From Lutibacter sp. (GTDB lineage Bacteria; Bacteroidota; Bacteroidia; Flavobacteriales; Flavobacteriaceae), in contig JAUXPH010000030.1 in assembly GCA_030683995.1 (NCBI GenBank), forward strand, positions 1 through 64,000: 64,000 nucleotides of DNA, in the 5' to 3' direction. Both the position numbers and the translations under genes were made by a program. A model generated the notes under the pieces. That model was not told where the DNA came from and did no database searches. It worked only from the letters and a program-made list of their open reading frames with translations. Positions 16,702 through 25,605 of this stretch are shown piece after piece. The number at the start of each line of letters is the position of its first letter. The stretch's first letter is position 1.

Positions 16702-16737
16702 AAAAAAGCTCAGGTAATTAATTGTCTGGGCTTTTTT
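16702..16737 (+). terminator. Intrinsic terminator between the two peptide transporters
   Basis: AAAAAAGCTCAG (16702-16713) pairs imperfectly with CTGGGCTTTTTT (16726-16737) around a 12-nt loop, ending in six T. It suggests that the second transporter has its own promoter or is expressed by read-through. Confidence 0.7.
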
Positions 16738-16764
16738 GTGTTTAAAACTTATATATAAATACTT

Positions 16765-18795
16765 ATGGACAAATCAAGAAACGACTTTTTTAAATCACAA
16801 GTCTTAGGTCATCCTTCTGGACTTTTCGTGTTATTTTTTACTGAAATGTGGGAACGTTTTTCATTTTATGGAATGCGTGCCTTGTTGGTGCTATTTTTAG
16901 TGAGTGCTTTAGGAATTGGCGGATGGGATTGGCCACGTGAAAATGCGTTGGCTTTGTACGGAACATATTTGGCATTGTTATATTTAACACCCATTATAGG
17001 CGGAATTTTAGCCGACAAATACTTAGGAAACAGACGTGCAATTATTATTGGCGCTGTTATTATGACTTTGGGCCACGCAAGTATGGCTATTGAATCCAAT
17101 CCGTTTTTTTTATATACAGGTTTGGGCTTATTGGTTATTGGAACCGGATTTTTTAAACCAAATATGACTTCTTTCATTTCTGTGCTGTACAAAGATTTTC
17201 CGGAGAAAAAAGATGGCGCTTACACCATTTTTTATATGGGCGTAAATGCCGGTGCCTTCTTGGGAATTATGCTTTGCGGTTATATGGGCGAAATGCTGGG
17301 CTGGAGTTGGGGTTTTGGTTTAGCGGGTATTTTTATGCTGTTGGGCTTGCTTCAATTTACGTTGGCACAAGGCATTTTTGGCGATGTTGGGAAAAAACCA
17401 AACAAGGAAGACAAAACCATTAAAATTGATGAAAAAACGGAAGTTGAAGACCAATTAAATCCGTTTACTTTGATTGACAGAATCCTGATTGTTATTATTG
17501 CCGTTGCAGGTTTAACCTGGGTTATCAATGATCCTTTGTCTAAAATTGGGGCCGTTAACTTTTTGGAATTTGGCGGAACAGATTATTCAAGTGCCACCAT
17601 AATAATAACGCTCCTGCTTTTTGTTTACCTTTTAGGTTCAAGAATTGTAAGATACAGTCCAGTTACCAGAGACAAAATGTTTGCCGTGGTGATTTTTGCA
17701 TTTTTCATTATTTTCTTCTGGGCTTCTTTTGAGCAAGCGGGCGGATCTATGAGTATTTTTGCAAAAGATTATACAAGCAGAATCTTGTCGGGAAATTCAG
17801 CCATGATTTTCAATGTTGTTGATGTAATCATCACCGTGGTGCCTGTTGCAATCATTACCTGGGTGTTGTTTTTACTTTTTAAACAAACCTTTAAAAAATA
17901 TTTATGGTCAAATTTGGTGTTGGGATTTAGTTTTATCATTATCTGGGGATTGATTATTTGGAAAGTGAACACAAACTTCAGCACCTATTCTTATGAAATA
18001 AGCTATCAAACCTATCGAATTTCAGAAACCAATGACAAAGGCGAAACAACTGTAAAAGATTTTCCTATAACTGCAGAAACTGTTGTTCCGGAAAATGCTG
18101 TTTTGGTCGACAATACAACCGTTGTTAGAGTTGCCAACGATTTTGTTGAAAATGATAAAATAGCCATTATTGATATTGATAAAAAAGGAACAAATTACAA
18201 ATATTTAACCACCCAACAGGCCGATTTAATCAATACAAATATTGCAGCAACCGTTGTGGCAAAAAAAGACAATGAAATTCAAATTCCAGCTACGTGGTTT
18301 TTAATTCTAAACTCTTTGTTTATCATCGCTTTTGCACCTTTATTTTCTAAATGGTGGGAAAGCAAATACAATCCGAAACCCGCCAATAAATACGCCATTG
18401 GCTTATTTTTTCTGGGAATCGGTTTTGCATTTTTGGCTTATGGTGCCGCAGGAATTCCACAAGGTGCCAAAACAGCTTCGGTTAGCATTGTTTGGCTAAT
18501 ACTCGCCTATTTGTTTCATACGTTAGGAGAACTTTGCGTGTCACCGGTCGGACTTTCATATGTCAGTAAATTGGTGCCGGCAAGAATGATTGCTTTTATG
18601 TTTGGTGTTTGGTATTTGGCATTGGCCATCGGTAACAAAACATCGGGACAAATGGGTGCAATGATTGATGTTATTACGGAGAAATATGACATTTCCACTT
18701 TCTTTTTGATATTCACTTTTGTGCCAATCATTATTGGTCTAATTGCGCTATCATTAAATCCGGTTTTGAAAAAATTAATGCACGGTGTAAAATAA
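16765..18795 (+). CDS. Peptide MFS transporter (POT family) with large hydrophilic insertion
   Basis: 676 residues, about 180 more than its neighbour. It has the POT signature TEMWERFSFYGMRALL and the FYMGVNAGAFLG motif. Residues ~400-505 are a hydrophilic, Thr/Val/Asp-rich segment between two membrane helices (for example TVVPENAVLVDNTTVVRVAN) that looks like an extra beta-rich extracytoplasmic or cytoplasmic domain. The rest aligns with the upstream transporter. Probably imports peptides released by the S9 peptidase; the role of the insertion is unknown. Confidence 0.9.
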   Translation: MDKSRNDFFKSQVLGHPSGLFVLFFTEMWERFSFYGMRALLVLFLVSALGIGGWDWPRENALALYGTYLALLYLTPIIGGILADKYLGNRRAIIIGAVIMTLGHASMAIESNPFFLYTGLGLLVIGTGFFKPNMTSFISVLYKDFPEKKDGAYTIFYMGVNAGAFLGIMLCGYMGEMLGWSWGFGLAGIFMLLGLLQFTLAQGIFGDVGKKPNKEDKTIKIDEKTEVEDQLNPFTLIDRILIVIIAVAGLTWVINDPLSKIGAVNFLEFGGTDYSSATIIITLLLFVYLLGSRIVRYSPVTRDKMFAVVIFAFFIIFFWASFEQAGGSMSIFAKDYTSRILSGNSAMIFNVVDVIITVVPVAIITWVLFLLFKQTFKKYLWSNLVLGFSFIIIWGLIIWKVNTNFSTYSYEISYQTYRISETNDKGETTVKDFPITAETVVPENAVLVDNTTVVRVANDFVENDKIAIIDIDKKGTNYKYLTTQQADLINTNIAATVVAKKDNEIQIPATWFLILNSLFIIAFAPLFSKWWESKYNPKPANKYAIGLFFLGIGFAFLAYGAAGIPQGAKTASVSIVWLILAYLFHTLGELCVSPVGLSYVSKLVPARMIAFMFGVWYLALAIGNKTSGQMGAMIDVITEKYDISTFFLIFTFVPIIIGLIALSLNPVLKKLMHGVK

Positions 18796-18864
18796 TTTAA
18801 AAAACTTTGTAAATTTGGCAACGTTATTGCGTCAAACGTTCAGATAAACGTAAAATTAATAAAC

Positions 18865-19404
18865 ATGAAAAAAATACTTATTTTAACAATTGCGTTATTC
18901 AGCCTGTCAATTTCTGCACAAGGAATTAAATGGATGAGTTTTGAAGACGCTGTTAAAGCCCAGAAAGTTACGCCCAAAAAAATATTTGTGGATGCGTATA
19001 CTGTTTGGTGCGGACCGTGTAAATTGTTAGATAAAAACACCTTTTCCAATCCGGATTTGATTGCCTATATGAACAAAAACTATTATTCAGTTAAATTCAA
19101 TGCTGAAGGCAATGAAACTGTAACTTTTAAAGGTAAAAAATACACCAATCCCGGTTTTAATCCAAATTCAAACGGCAGAAACAGTTCGCATGAATTATCG
19201 GCATATTTTGGTGTCAGAGCTTATCCAACATTGTTATTTTTGGATGAAGAAGCTAATTTTATTACGCCTTTAACGGGTTACAGAACGCCTACGCAATTGG
19301 AACTTTATTTAAAAATGTTTTTAAATGACGATTATAAAAATTTAAAAACACAGGAAGAATTCAATGCATATTCTGCCAATTTTAAATATGAGTTTAAAGA
19401 ATAG
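18865..19404 (+). CDS. Secreted thioredoxin-family protein
   Basis: 179 residues. A signal peptide (MKKILILTIALFSLSISAQG) is followed by a thioredoxin fold with the active site VWCGPCKLL and a conserved cis-Pro region in VRAYPTLLFLD. An insertion between these (KGKKYTNPGFNPNSNGRNSS) is typical of DUF255/thioredoxin_7-like periplasmic members. It probably acts on disulfides in the periplasm; its partner is unknown. A TAAATTTG box (18810-18817) precedes it. Its terminator overlaps the 3' end of the convergent comEC gene. Confidence 0.88.
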   Translation: MKKILILTIALFSLSISAQGIKWMSFEDAVKAQKVTPKKIFVDAYTVWCGPCKLLDKNTFSNPDLIAYMNKNYYSVKFNAEGNETVTFKGKKYTNPGFNPNSNGRNSSHELSAYFGVRAYPTLLFLDEEANFITPLTGYRTPTQLELYLKMFLNDDYKNLKTQEEFNAYSANFKYEFKE

Positions 19405-19409
19405 TTAAA

Positions 19410-21455
19410 TTATTTATTGAGAATAAAAGCTCCTTTTTGCAACGTGTTGTGAAAAGGAGTTTTATTTTTTAGGCACGTTTCTTCCCAATCTTTCAAATAA
19501 CTTTTATAGTTTGTGCCATCTGCAATAATTATTTTTGGATTGAGTTCTTTTAAAAGCCTTTCCAGATTTATTTTAGGCGATTGCCTTAAAATTATCATGG
19601 TTGGCTTTACTGATGTAAACTTGTAAAGCCCCAAACTATCAACAATTAAAATAATTTCGTTGTTAAATGTATACAGATTTTTTATTTTTTCTGAAGGCAG
19701 CATTTCGTCCAATTCCGCGCCAACCAAATAGGCAATTTTAAAATTAGAGGATGTTTTTAAGGAATCAGATGAAGAACTGAATTGAATCTTATTTCCGGTC
19801 CTTTGCCCGATTGTGCTTGCTTTGCTTTGATTAAAAACAATAAATTCATCCGCAGATTCACGCTTGTGTTTTTCATAAATAAAGACTGTTTGAAGCAAAA
19901 CAACTGAAATTAAAACGAGTGCAAATCGGTAAAAAACTTTTTTCTCTGTCCATTTAAGTCCGAAAAATAAAAAAGCGTAAAATGCAACCATCAGCAAAAA
20001 AGACATAGAAATTTGCTGGATGATAAAATATTCCTGATGGGCAATCCACCCAATAAAATGATTCATTTGCTGAATCACGAAAATATAAGCATCCGCCAAA
20101 AACTGTGGCGCAATTTGTAAAACGGCCAGCGCCATTAAAACAATTCCAACAGTTAAAATAACACCTAAAAATGGAATAATCACCAAATTTGAAACAAAAA
20201 ACAATCCGGGAAATTGATGAAAATAATACAAACTCAAAGGCAAAACGCCAATTTGTGCTGCCGCTGAAACCGTTAACAATTGCCATAATTTATCTAAAAT
20301 CCAAAATTTCGACTTCCATAAATTGTAAATTTTTGGCTGAATCCAAACAATGGAAAAAACGGCCAGATAGCTCAGCTGAAATCCGACTTCAAACAAATAA
20401 TACGGATTAAAGAGCAATAGAAAAAACATAGAAATCACCAATGTTTTGTAGGTACCTGAAGGACGGTTTACGAACATTCCAACCGCTATTGCGGTGAACA
20501 TCGCCACCGCCCTGACCACTGAAGCAGACAAACAGGCAATAATGGCGTACATCCACAAAACAACAATAATGAGCGCCGTAGCCATCAATTTTCCATGTTT
20601 AAAATAGTGCAACGGCTTAAAAACCGCCAATAAAATGATTAATATAATCCCGATGTGCAGTCCGGAAATTGCCAAAATATGAATGGCTCCGGCGCCTATA
20701 TAACTTTGTTGCAATTCACTTGTTAAGTGTTGCCGTTGGCCTAAAAGCAAGGCATTTACCACCGCCAGCTCGTCGTTTTTAAATCCATACTGAATTAAAG
20801 CAACATTGATCTTTTCTCTAATATTGGCCGCAATGCCTTTTATGGTTTGATTGGTTTTCTTCAAACTTAAAAATTGGGAATTGTCTCCAGAAATCTGATG
20901 GTGAATTTGTTGTTGCCGCAAATATTTTTTATAATCAAAAACATACGGATTTAAAGGTTCAGCAATTTCATTGAAAATCAATTTAACCCCCAAATGATCA
21001 TCGACCTGAAACTGGTTAATTGCGCTGTCTTTTTTAATGTTGACCAATATTTTACCGATGGTTTTTTTACCGTTCAGCTGAAAAACCTCCGCTTCATATT
21101 TGTGATAATAGTTGGTGGATTTTAATACGCTTTCAATGGTAATTAAAGCAGAAACGGGCTCATTTGTTGATAATTGAAGTTGCTTGGAATAGTGTTTTTT
21201 ATCATTTAACTGATTTTTAAATGTAACGCCAGCAACACCTATAAAAAAGGAAAGCAAAAAAACCAATACGGGAAATATAAAAGGCGTTTGATATTGTTTA
21301 TTGGCGTAAAAAAAAGCAATGGTAAACATTAAAATTATAGCGCCAAAAACCACAATCAATTGAATTGGCTGAAAGCTGAAATAATTTCCAAAAAGAATAC
21401 CCACTATCAAAAAGAAGGTAAGTTGTGCGGGAATAAATTTCAGGAATTTTATCAT
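19410..21455 (-). CDS. comEC: ComEC/Rec2-family competence protein
   Basis: An inner-membrane channel protein for DNA uptake, 681 residues. An N-terminal membrane and DUF4131-like region is followed by the competence domain (residues ~230-500) with the family motif GAIHILAISGLHIGIILII and many hydrophobic helices. The C-terminal ~150 residues are soluble but lack an obvious metallo-beta-lactamase HxHxDH motif, as in other Bacteroidetes versions. Known in this phylum for natural transformation. It is single, convergent with the thioredoxin gene (5-bp gap). Confidence 0.9.
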   Translation of the reverse strand: MIKFLKFIPAQLTFFLIVGILFGNYFSFQPIQLIVVFGAIILMFTIAFFYANKQYQTPFIFPVLVFLLSFFIGVAGVTFKNQLNDKKHYSKQLQLSTNEPVSALITIESVLKSTNYYHKYEAEVFQLNGKKTIGKILVNIKKDSAINQFQVDDHLGVKLIFNEIAEPLNPYVFDYKKYLRQQQIHHQISGDNSQFLSLKKTNQTIKGIAANIREKINVALIQYGFKNDELAVVNALLLGQRQHLTSELQQSYIGAGAIHILAISGLHIGIILIILLAVFKPLHYFKHGKLMATALIIVVLWMYAIIACLSASVVRAVAMFTAIAVGMFVNRPSGTYKTLVISMFFLLLFNPYYLFEVGFQLSYLAVFSIVWIQPKIYNLWKSKFWILDKLWQLLTVSAAAQIGVLPLSLYYFHQFPGLFFVSNLVIIPFLGVILTVGIVLMALAVLQIAPQFLADAYIFVIQQMNHFIGWIAHQEYFIIQQISMSFLLMVAFYAFLFFGLKWTEKKVFYRFALVLISVVLLQTVFIYEKHKRESADEFIVFNQSKASTIGQRTGNKIQFSSSSDSLKTSSNFKIAYLVGAELDEMLPSEKIKNLYTFNNEIILIVDSLGLYKFTSVKPTMIILRQSPKINLERLLKELNPKIIIADGTNYKSYLKDWEETCLKNKTPFHNTLQKGAFILNK
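19426..19470 (+). terminator. Terminator hairpin embedded in the 3' end of comEC
   Basis: AAAAGCTCCTTTT (19426-19438) pairs, with one bulge, with AAAAGGAGTTTT (19452-19463) and is followed by ATTTTTT. It lies 21 nt beyond the thioredoxin stop, but inside comEC on the other strand, where it encodes the QKGAFILN end. Confidence 0.6.
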
Positions 21456-21610
21456 AGCAGGATAAAGTTACTTAAAAAAACAACAGAAATAAGAAATACA
21501 TCAACTCATTTTTAAGCCAAATTACCGGTAACAATTGTTACCGACTGATTTTTATCACTATTGTCCACTTTCATTACAAGTAATTTTGATCGATTAATAA
21601 AATCCACATT

Positions 21611-22498
21611 ATGAAAAACATCTTTATCACCCTTATTTTTGTGTTGATTTTCAGCACAGGTTCTTTCGGACAAAATTTATCGCCGTATCTTAAAATTGGT
21701 GAAACATCCGAAACCTTACAACAAGCATCTGAAAAAATAACCCAAGCATTACAAAACAATGCCTTTACCATTTTAGGAACTTACAATCCGTCAAACAAAA
21801 GCACTTTAAAAGTGATTGCCTTTACCAGAACCGATTTGAAAAACACCGTTGTAAAAGTGACCGACAGAGGCGCACTTGCTGCGGTATTTAAAGTTGGCTT
21901 GGTTGAAAAAAACGGAAAGGTAACCATGTCGTACACCAATCCTGAATATCTATTAAGAGCTTATTTAGGCGACAGTTACAATACCCACAAAAGCGCACTT
22001 CAAAAAGTTACTGCCGATTTAAAAACAACATTTGCTGCCATTGGCCAAGAATCCAGTCCGTTTGGAGGAAGTGTGAAAGCAGAAAATTTAAAAAAATATC
22101 ACTACAAGGTGATGATGCCTTATTTTACCGATCCAGTTACGCTTAATGAATTTACATCTTTTGAAGAAGGCGTGAAAACAATAGAAGCCAATTTAAAAGC
22201 TAAAAAAGGAGAAACGGTTTTGGTTTATAAACTGATTTATGAAAAAGAAAACGTGGCGGTTTTTGGCATTGGTATGCAAAACAAAGCAAAAGGAGAATCT
22301 CATTTTTTGCCAATTATTGGAGAAAATAATATTGCAGCAATGCCTTATGAAATTATTTTACAGGGGAAAAAAGCAACGATGCTTCCTGGAAAATACAGAT
22401 TGGCGGTAAGCTGGCCTGAATTAAGTATGGGAACTTTTATGAAAATTGTGAGCACTCCGGGTTATATTGAAGATACGTTGGAAGCTGTTTGTAAGTAG
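21611..22498 (+). CDS. Secreted protein of unknown function (possible DUF302-like)
   Basis: 295 residues with a signal peptide (MKNIFITLIFVLIFSTGSFGQ). Residues ~35-115 alternate helix and strand (SEKITQALQNNAFTILGTYN ... VIAFTRTDLKNTVVKV) in a way that recalls DUF302, and the second half repeats a similar pattern (FEEGVKTIEANLKAKKGETV ... AVFGIGMQ). I do not recognise a catalytic motif. It is monocistronic: comEC is divergent upstream and a repeat-rich region follows. Periplasmic location is likely. Confidence 0.75.
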   Translation: MKNIFITLIFVLIFSTGSFGQNLSPYLKIGETSETLQQASEKITQALQNNAFTILGTYNPSNKSTLKVIAFTRTDLKNTVVKVTDRGALAAVFKVGLVEKNGKVTMSYTNPEYLLRAYLGDSYNTHKSALQKVTADLKTTFAAIGQESSPFGGSVKAENLKKYHYKVMMPYFTDPVTLNEFTSFEEGVKTIEANLKAKKGETVLVYKLIYEKENVAVFGIGMQNKAKGESHFLPIIGENNIAAMPYEIILQGKKATMLPGKYRLAVSWPELSMGTFMKIVSTPGYIEDTLEAVCK

Positions 22499-22602
22499 AA
22501 ATTTTAATTGAAACTTTTTAACAGGGTTTAGGATTTTGATAAAATTTTAAACCCTATTTTCTGCGCTATGTTTTAAAATGGAATAGGAATGATTACGGAT
22601 TT

Positions 22603-22758
22603 AACCGCAAAGAAAAATTCGCAAGGAGCGCTAAATAAATTATCAATTGTAAACCAAATGCGTATTCTATGATAAAAACAAGTGAAAAATCATAAAAATC
22701 AATTCAATTGAAATTTATTTAACCGCAAAAAACGCAAAGAAAATACGCAAAGAACGCT
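22603..22758. repeat. Two copies of an AACCGCAAA...CGCAAAG repeat
   Basis: Copies at 22603-22632 and 22721-22758 share AACCGCAAA, CGCAAAGA and ACGCAAAGAACGC blocks. A third is at 30239-30275. Short, internally repetitive and intergenic. Confidence 0.7.
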
Positions 22759-22846
22759 ATTTGTTTTGGTTAAGATTTGATTAAGTCATTTTAAAAATCG
22801 TTTATCGTAAAATCTAAATCCCGATCTATCGGGACGTAAATCAATT

Positions 22847-23004
22847 GCGTTAAGGATTGAAGTGGAAATCCTTTTTTTGAGATTTTTCTTCTCAAAAAAA
22901 GATTGGAACGGAAAGCCTGACCTGCCTGCCGGCAGGCAGGCCTGCCAGCTGGCGGGTAACACCTACCATAATGGCAGGCAGGCCTACCATAATGGCAGGC
23001 AGAC
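22847..23004. repeat. Structured intergenic repeat, copy 1 (diverged)
   Basis: Starts GCGTTAAGGATTGAAGTGGAAATCC, forms an A/T hairpin (TTTTTTTGAGA ... TCTCAAAAAAA), then GATTGGAACGGAAAGCC. It ends in nested palindromes built from GCCTGCC/GGCAGGC and two CCTACCATAATGGCAGGCAGG units. It shares its opening and layout with the copies at 30306 and 35258. Together with 22499-22846 (AT-rich, including a small CCCGATCTATCGGG hairpin) it fills the 520-bp gap between the 21611 gene and lpxB. No gene is seen there. Confidence 0.75.
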
Positions 23005-23020
23005 TCAAAATATACTTTAA

Positions 23021-24142
23021 TTAAATTGCCTTTTGATTCTTATCAATGATCAGCTCCGCCACTTTTTTGGAAGCGCCTTTGCCGCCAAGTTTTTTCTCTA
23101 AATCATAATAATCCATAAACATCAAGGCGCGTTGGTAGCCATCAATAATTTTATGAAGCTCAAATTCCAAATTTTGTACGTTGAATTCATCCTGAATCAA
23201 TTCTTTCACCACTTCTTTGTCCATAATTAGATTTACCAACGAAATAAATTTCAATTTCACCAAACGCTTGCCAATTTGATAGGACATATTGCTGGTTTTA
23301 TAGCAAACAATTTGCGGAATTTTAAATAAGGCCGTTTCCAAGGTTGCCGTTCCGGAAGTGACGATGGCCGCATAGGAAACGGACAGCAAATCGTAGGTTT
23401 TGTTGGGCACAAATTTCACATTGTCTTTGGTGATAAACTGCTGGTAAAAATCATAATCCTGACTTGGTGCGCCGGCTATCACAAACTGGAAATCGGGAAA
23501 TTTTTCGACGATGTTTAACATTATGGAAAGCATTTTTTTAATTTCCTGCTTTCTGCTTCCTGGCAATAAGGCAACAATGGGTTTGCTGTTGAGCTGGTGT
23601 ATTTCCCTAAAGGTATTTTCATCCATTTGGGTTCTGTCGGCAATCGCGTCAATTAACGGATGTCCAACAAAATGTACCGGAAAATGGTGTTTTTTCTCGT
23701 AAAAATCTTTTTCAAAAGGCAAAATCACGTACATTTCATCCACATCGCGTTTGATGATTTTAATGCGATTTTCTTTCCACGCCCAAATTTGGGGCGAAAT
23801 ATAATAGTGCACTTTTATGCCTTCTTTTTTGGCAAATTCGGCAATTCGCATATTAAATCCGGGATAATCTATCAAGATTAATACGTCGGGCTTAAATTTT
23901 AATAGATCGCTTTTACAAACACTGATATTTTTAAAAATTTCCCGTAAATTCATAAAAACTTCGGCAAAACCCATAAACGCCAAATCACGATAATGTTTTA
24001 CCAAAGTACCGCCAACCTGTTGCATTAAATCACCTCCCCAAAATCTGATTTCGGCTGATGGATCTTTCTCCATCAATGCTTTCATCAAATTAGAACCATG
24101 CAAATCTCCCGAAGCCTCGCCAGCGATAATGTAATACTTCAT
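23021..24142 (-). CDS. lpxB: Lipid-A-disaccharide synthase
   Basis: A glycosyltransferase joining UDP-2,3-diacylglucosamine and lipid X to make the lipid A disaccharide core on the inner face of the cytoplasmic membrane. 373 residues from the ATG at 24142 (MKYYIIAGEASGDLHGSNL, the family N-terminus). A longer frame reaching 24190 would overlap the upstream gene and has an unrelated, Cys-rich leader. PGSRKQEI and TSGTATLETALFKIPQIVCY are the nucleotide-sugar motifs. Last gene of surE - small membrane protein - lpxB, starting 7 nt after the neighbour's stop. Confidence 0.94.
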   Translation of the reverse strand: MKYYIIAGEASGDLHGSNLMKALMEKDPSAEIRFWGGDLMQQVGGTLVKHYRDLAFMGFAEVFMNLREIFKNISVCKSDLLKFKPDVLILIDYPGFNMRIAEFAKKEGIKVHYYISPQIWAWKENRIKIIKRDVDEMYVILPFEKDFYEKKHHFPVHFVGHPLIDAIADRTQMDENTFREIHQLNSKPIVALLPGSRKQEIKKMLSIMLNIVEKFPDFQFVIAGAPSQDYDFYQQFITKDNVKFVPNKTYDLLSVSYAAIVTSGTATLETALFKIPQIVCYKTSNMSYQIGKRLVKLKFISLVNLIMDKEVVKELIQDEFNVQNLEFELHKIIDGYQRALMFMDYYDLEKKLGGKGASKKVAELIIDKNQKAI

Positions 24143-24149
24143 TATAAAA

Positions 24150-24434
24150 TTACTTTTTAAACAATGTGAGCAATAAAACGATAAATGCAATTAAAAAAGT
24201 TTCCATGACAACGCCTCTTGCCCTGTAAATTTGCTTCTTCTTCAAAAATACAAAAAACACAAAAAAGTTTGCAATGGCGCCCAAAACCAAAATTTTTCCT
24301 TCTAAATTGCCTTCTTTTATGCGTATCAAACTTTCTTCAAAATCTAAAGGCGAAAAGAATTCAATAAACAGAAAACAACCGAATGATGTTGCCACCAAAG
24401 CAACCAAAAAACCAATAAGCATTTCCTTTTTCAT
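24150..24434 (-). CDS. Small membrane protein between surE and lpxB
   Basis: 94 residues with three predicted membrane helices (about 5-27, 47-65 and 75-92) and a short acidic loop (SPLDFEESLIRIKEGNLEGK). Not a recognised family. Its close coupling to lpxB (7-nt gap) suggests co-expression with lipid A synthesis; a direct role is not shown. Confidence 0.75.
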   Translation of the reverse strand: MKKEMLIGFLVALVATSFGCFLFIEFFSPLDFEESLIRIKEGNLEGKILVLGAIANFFVFFVFLKKKQIYRARGVVMETFLIAFIVLLLTLFKK

Positions 24435-24538
24435 CTGTTTATATTTTATTTTTTATTGGTACAGATGCAGTCGCCATTAATCATTCTACTGTGTATCAAA
24501 ATTTGTTATGGCTCGTTTCATCTGTTTCATAATTTAAA

Positions 24539-25303
24539 TTACAAATTCCAACCATTTAATTTTTGCAAAAAATGGTGCGCTGTTAAATCGAATTGAACGG
24601 GAACCACAGAAACATAATTGTTTTCCAGAGCCCATTCATCAGTATCTTCGCCCTTATCCATATTTACAAATTTCCCGGTAAGCCAATAATACGTTTTTCC
24701 TTGCGGATTGGTTCGTTTGTCAAATTCTTCCACCCAATTTGCACGCGCCTGACGGCATATTTTAATGCCATTAAATGTTTCACTTTTAGGAAAGTTAACA
24801 TTGAGCACAACACCATCGGGCAATCCGTTTTCCAACACATTAAGGGCAATTTTTTTGATATGCTCTTTTAAAGGTTCAAAATCGGCATTCCAGGAATAAT
24901 CGAGCAATGAAAACCCGATGGCAGGAATTCCTTCCACGCCGGCTTCCACGGCAGCGCTCATCGTTCCTGAATAAATAACGTTGATAGAAGAATTTGATCC
25001 GTGATTGATGCCAGAAACACACAAATCGGGTCTTCTGTCTAAAATTTCACTTACCGCCAACTTTACGCAATCAGCCGGTGTTCCGGAAGATTGGTATTCT
25101 TTTTGGGGTCCGTCATCAACTTTTATCAAATCACAATACAAAGTTTCATTAATGGTAATTGCATGCCCCATGCCGCTTTGCGGACTGTCGGGCGCAATCA
25201 CCACCACATCGCCAATTTCATTCATCACAGCAATTAAAGTTCTAATTCCCGGTGCCGTAATGCCATCATCATTGGTGACTAAAATCAAAGGTCTTTTATT
25301 CAT
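24539..25303 (-). CDS. surE: 5'/3'-nucleotidase SurE
   Basis: A survival protein that removes phosphate from nucleoside monophosphates with a divalent metal. The N-terminal metal-site motif ILVTNDDGITAPG is followed by APDSPQSGMGHAIT, SGTPADCVKLA and VSGINHGSNSS, all family motifs. I start at the ATG at 25303 (MNKRPLILVTNDDG, 254 residues). Longer starts at 25306, 25312 and 25324 exist, but a minus-strand TAAATTTG box (25329-25322) overlaps the outermost one, which argues for an inner start. Cytoplasmic. Confidence 0.93.
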   Translation of the reverse strand: MNKRPLILVTNDDGITAPGIRTLIAVMNEIGDVVVIAPDSPQSGMGHAITINETLYCDLIKVDDGPQKEYQSSGTPADCVKLAVSEILDRRPDLCVSGINHGSNSSINVIYSGTMSAAVEAGVEGIPAIGFSLLDYSWNADFEPLKEHIKKIALNVLENGLPDGVVLNVNFPKSETFNGIKICRQARANWVEEFDKRTNPQGKTYYWLTGKFVNMDKGEDTDEWALENNYVSVVPVQFDLTAHHFLQKLNGWNL

Positions 25304-25321
25304 CATACGCATATTAAGCAA

Positions 25322-25329
25322 CAAATTTA
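25322..25329 (-). promoter_or_regulatory. -7 box of the surE promoter
   Basis: TAAATTTG on the minus strand, 19 nt before the chosen ATG. It decides between alternative surE starts. No clear -33 TTG is found at the standard distance. Confidence 0.45.
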
Positions 25330-25605
25330 GGTTATTTTATTTGCTTACCATAAATTAAAAATTAACATTTCGTAAAGTTAAATTCAGTTATTATTTGATT
25401 ATAATTGCGACAGCCCACAGAAAATTACCTAAAAAAATAAACAAAACAAATTGATTGGGAAATCGGAAAATTTTAGTTAAAATAGTGATAAAACCATAGT
25501 AGACTTAAGGAAAATTTATAAAAAAAGGTTAATTTAGGCGTCTAACTAAAAAATGGCACTATTTTAGTAGTTGCAAAAACATATTAACAAATATTGATTC
25601 GACAG

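Noticed and set aside
22499-23020. Missing gene in the 520-bp gap before lpxB
   Set aside because: Filled by repeat copies; no ORF with coding character on either strand.
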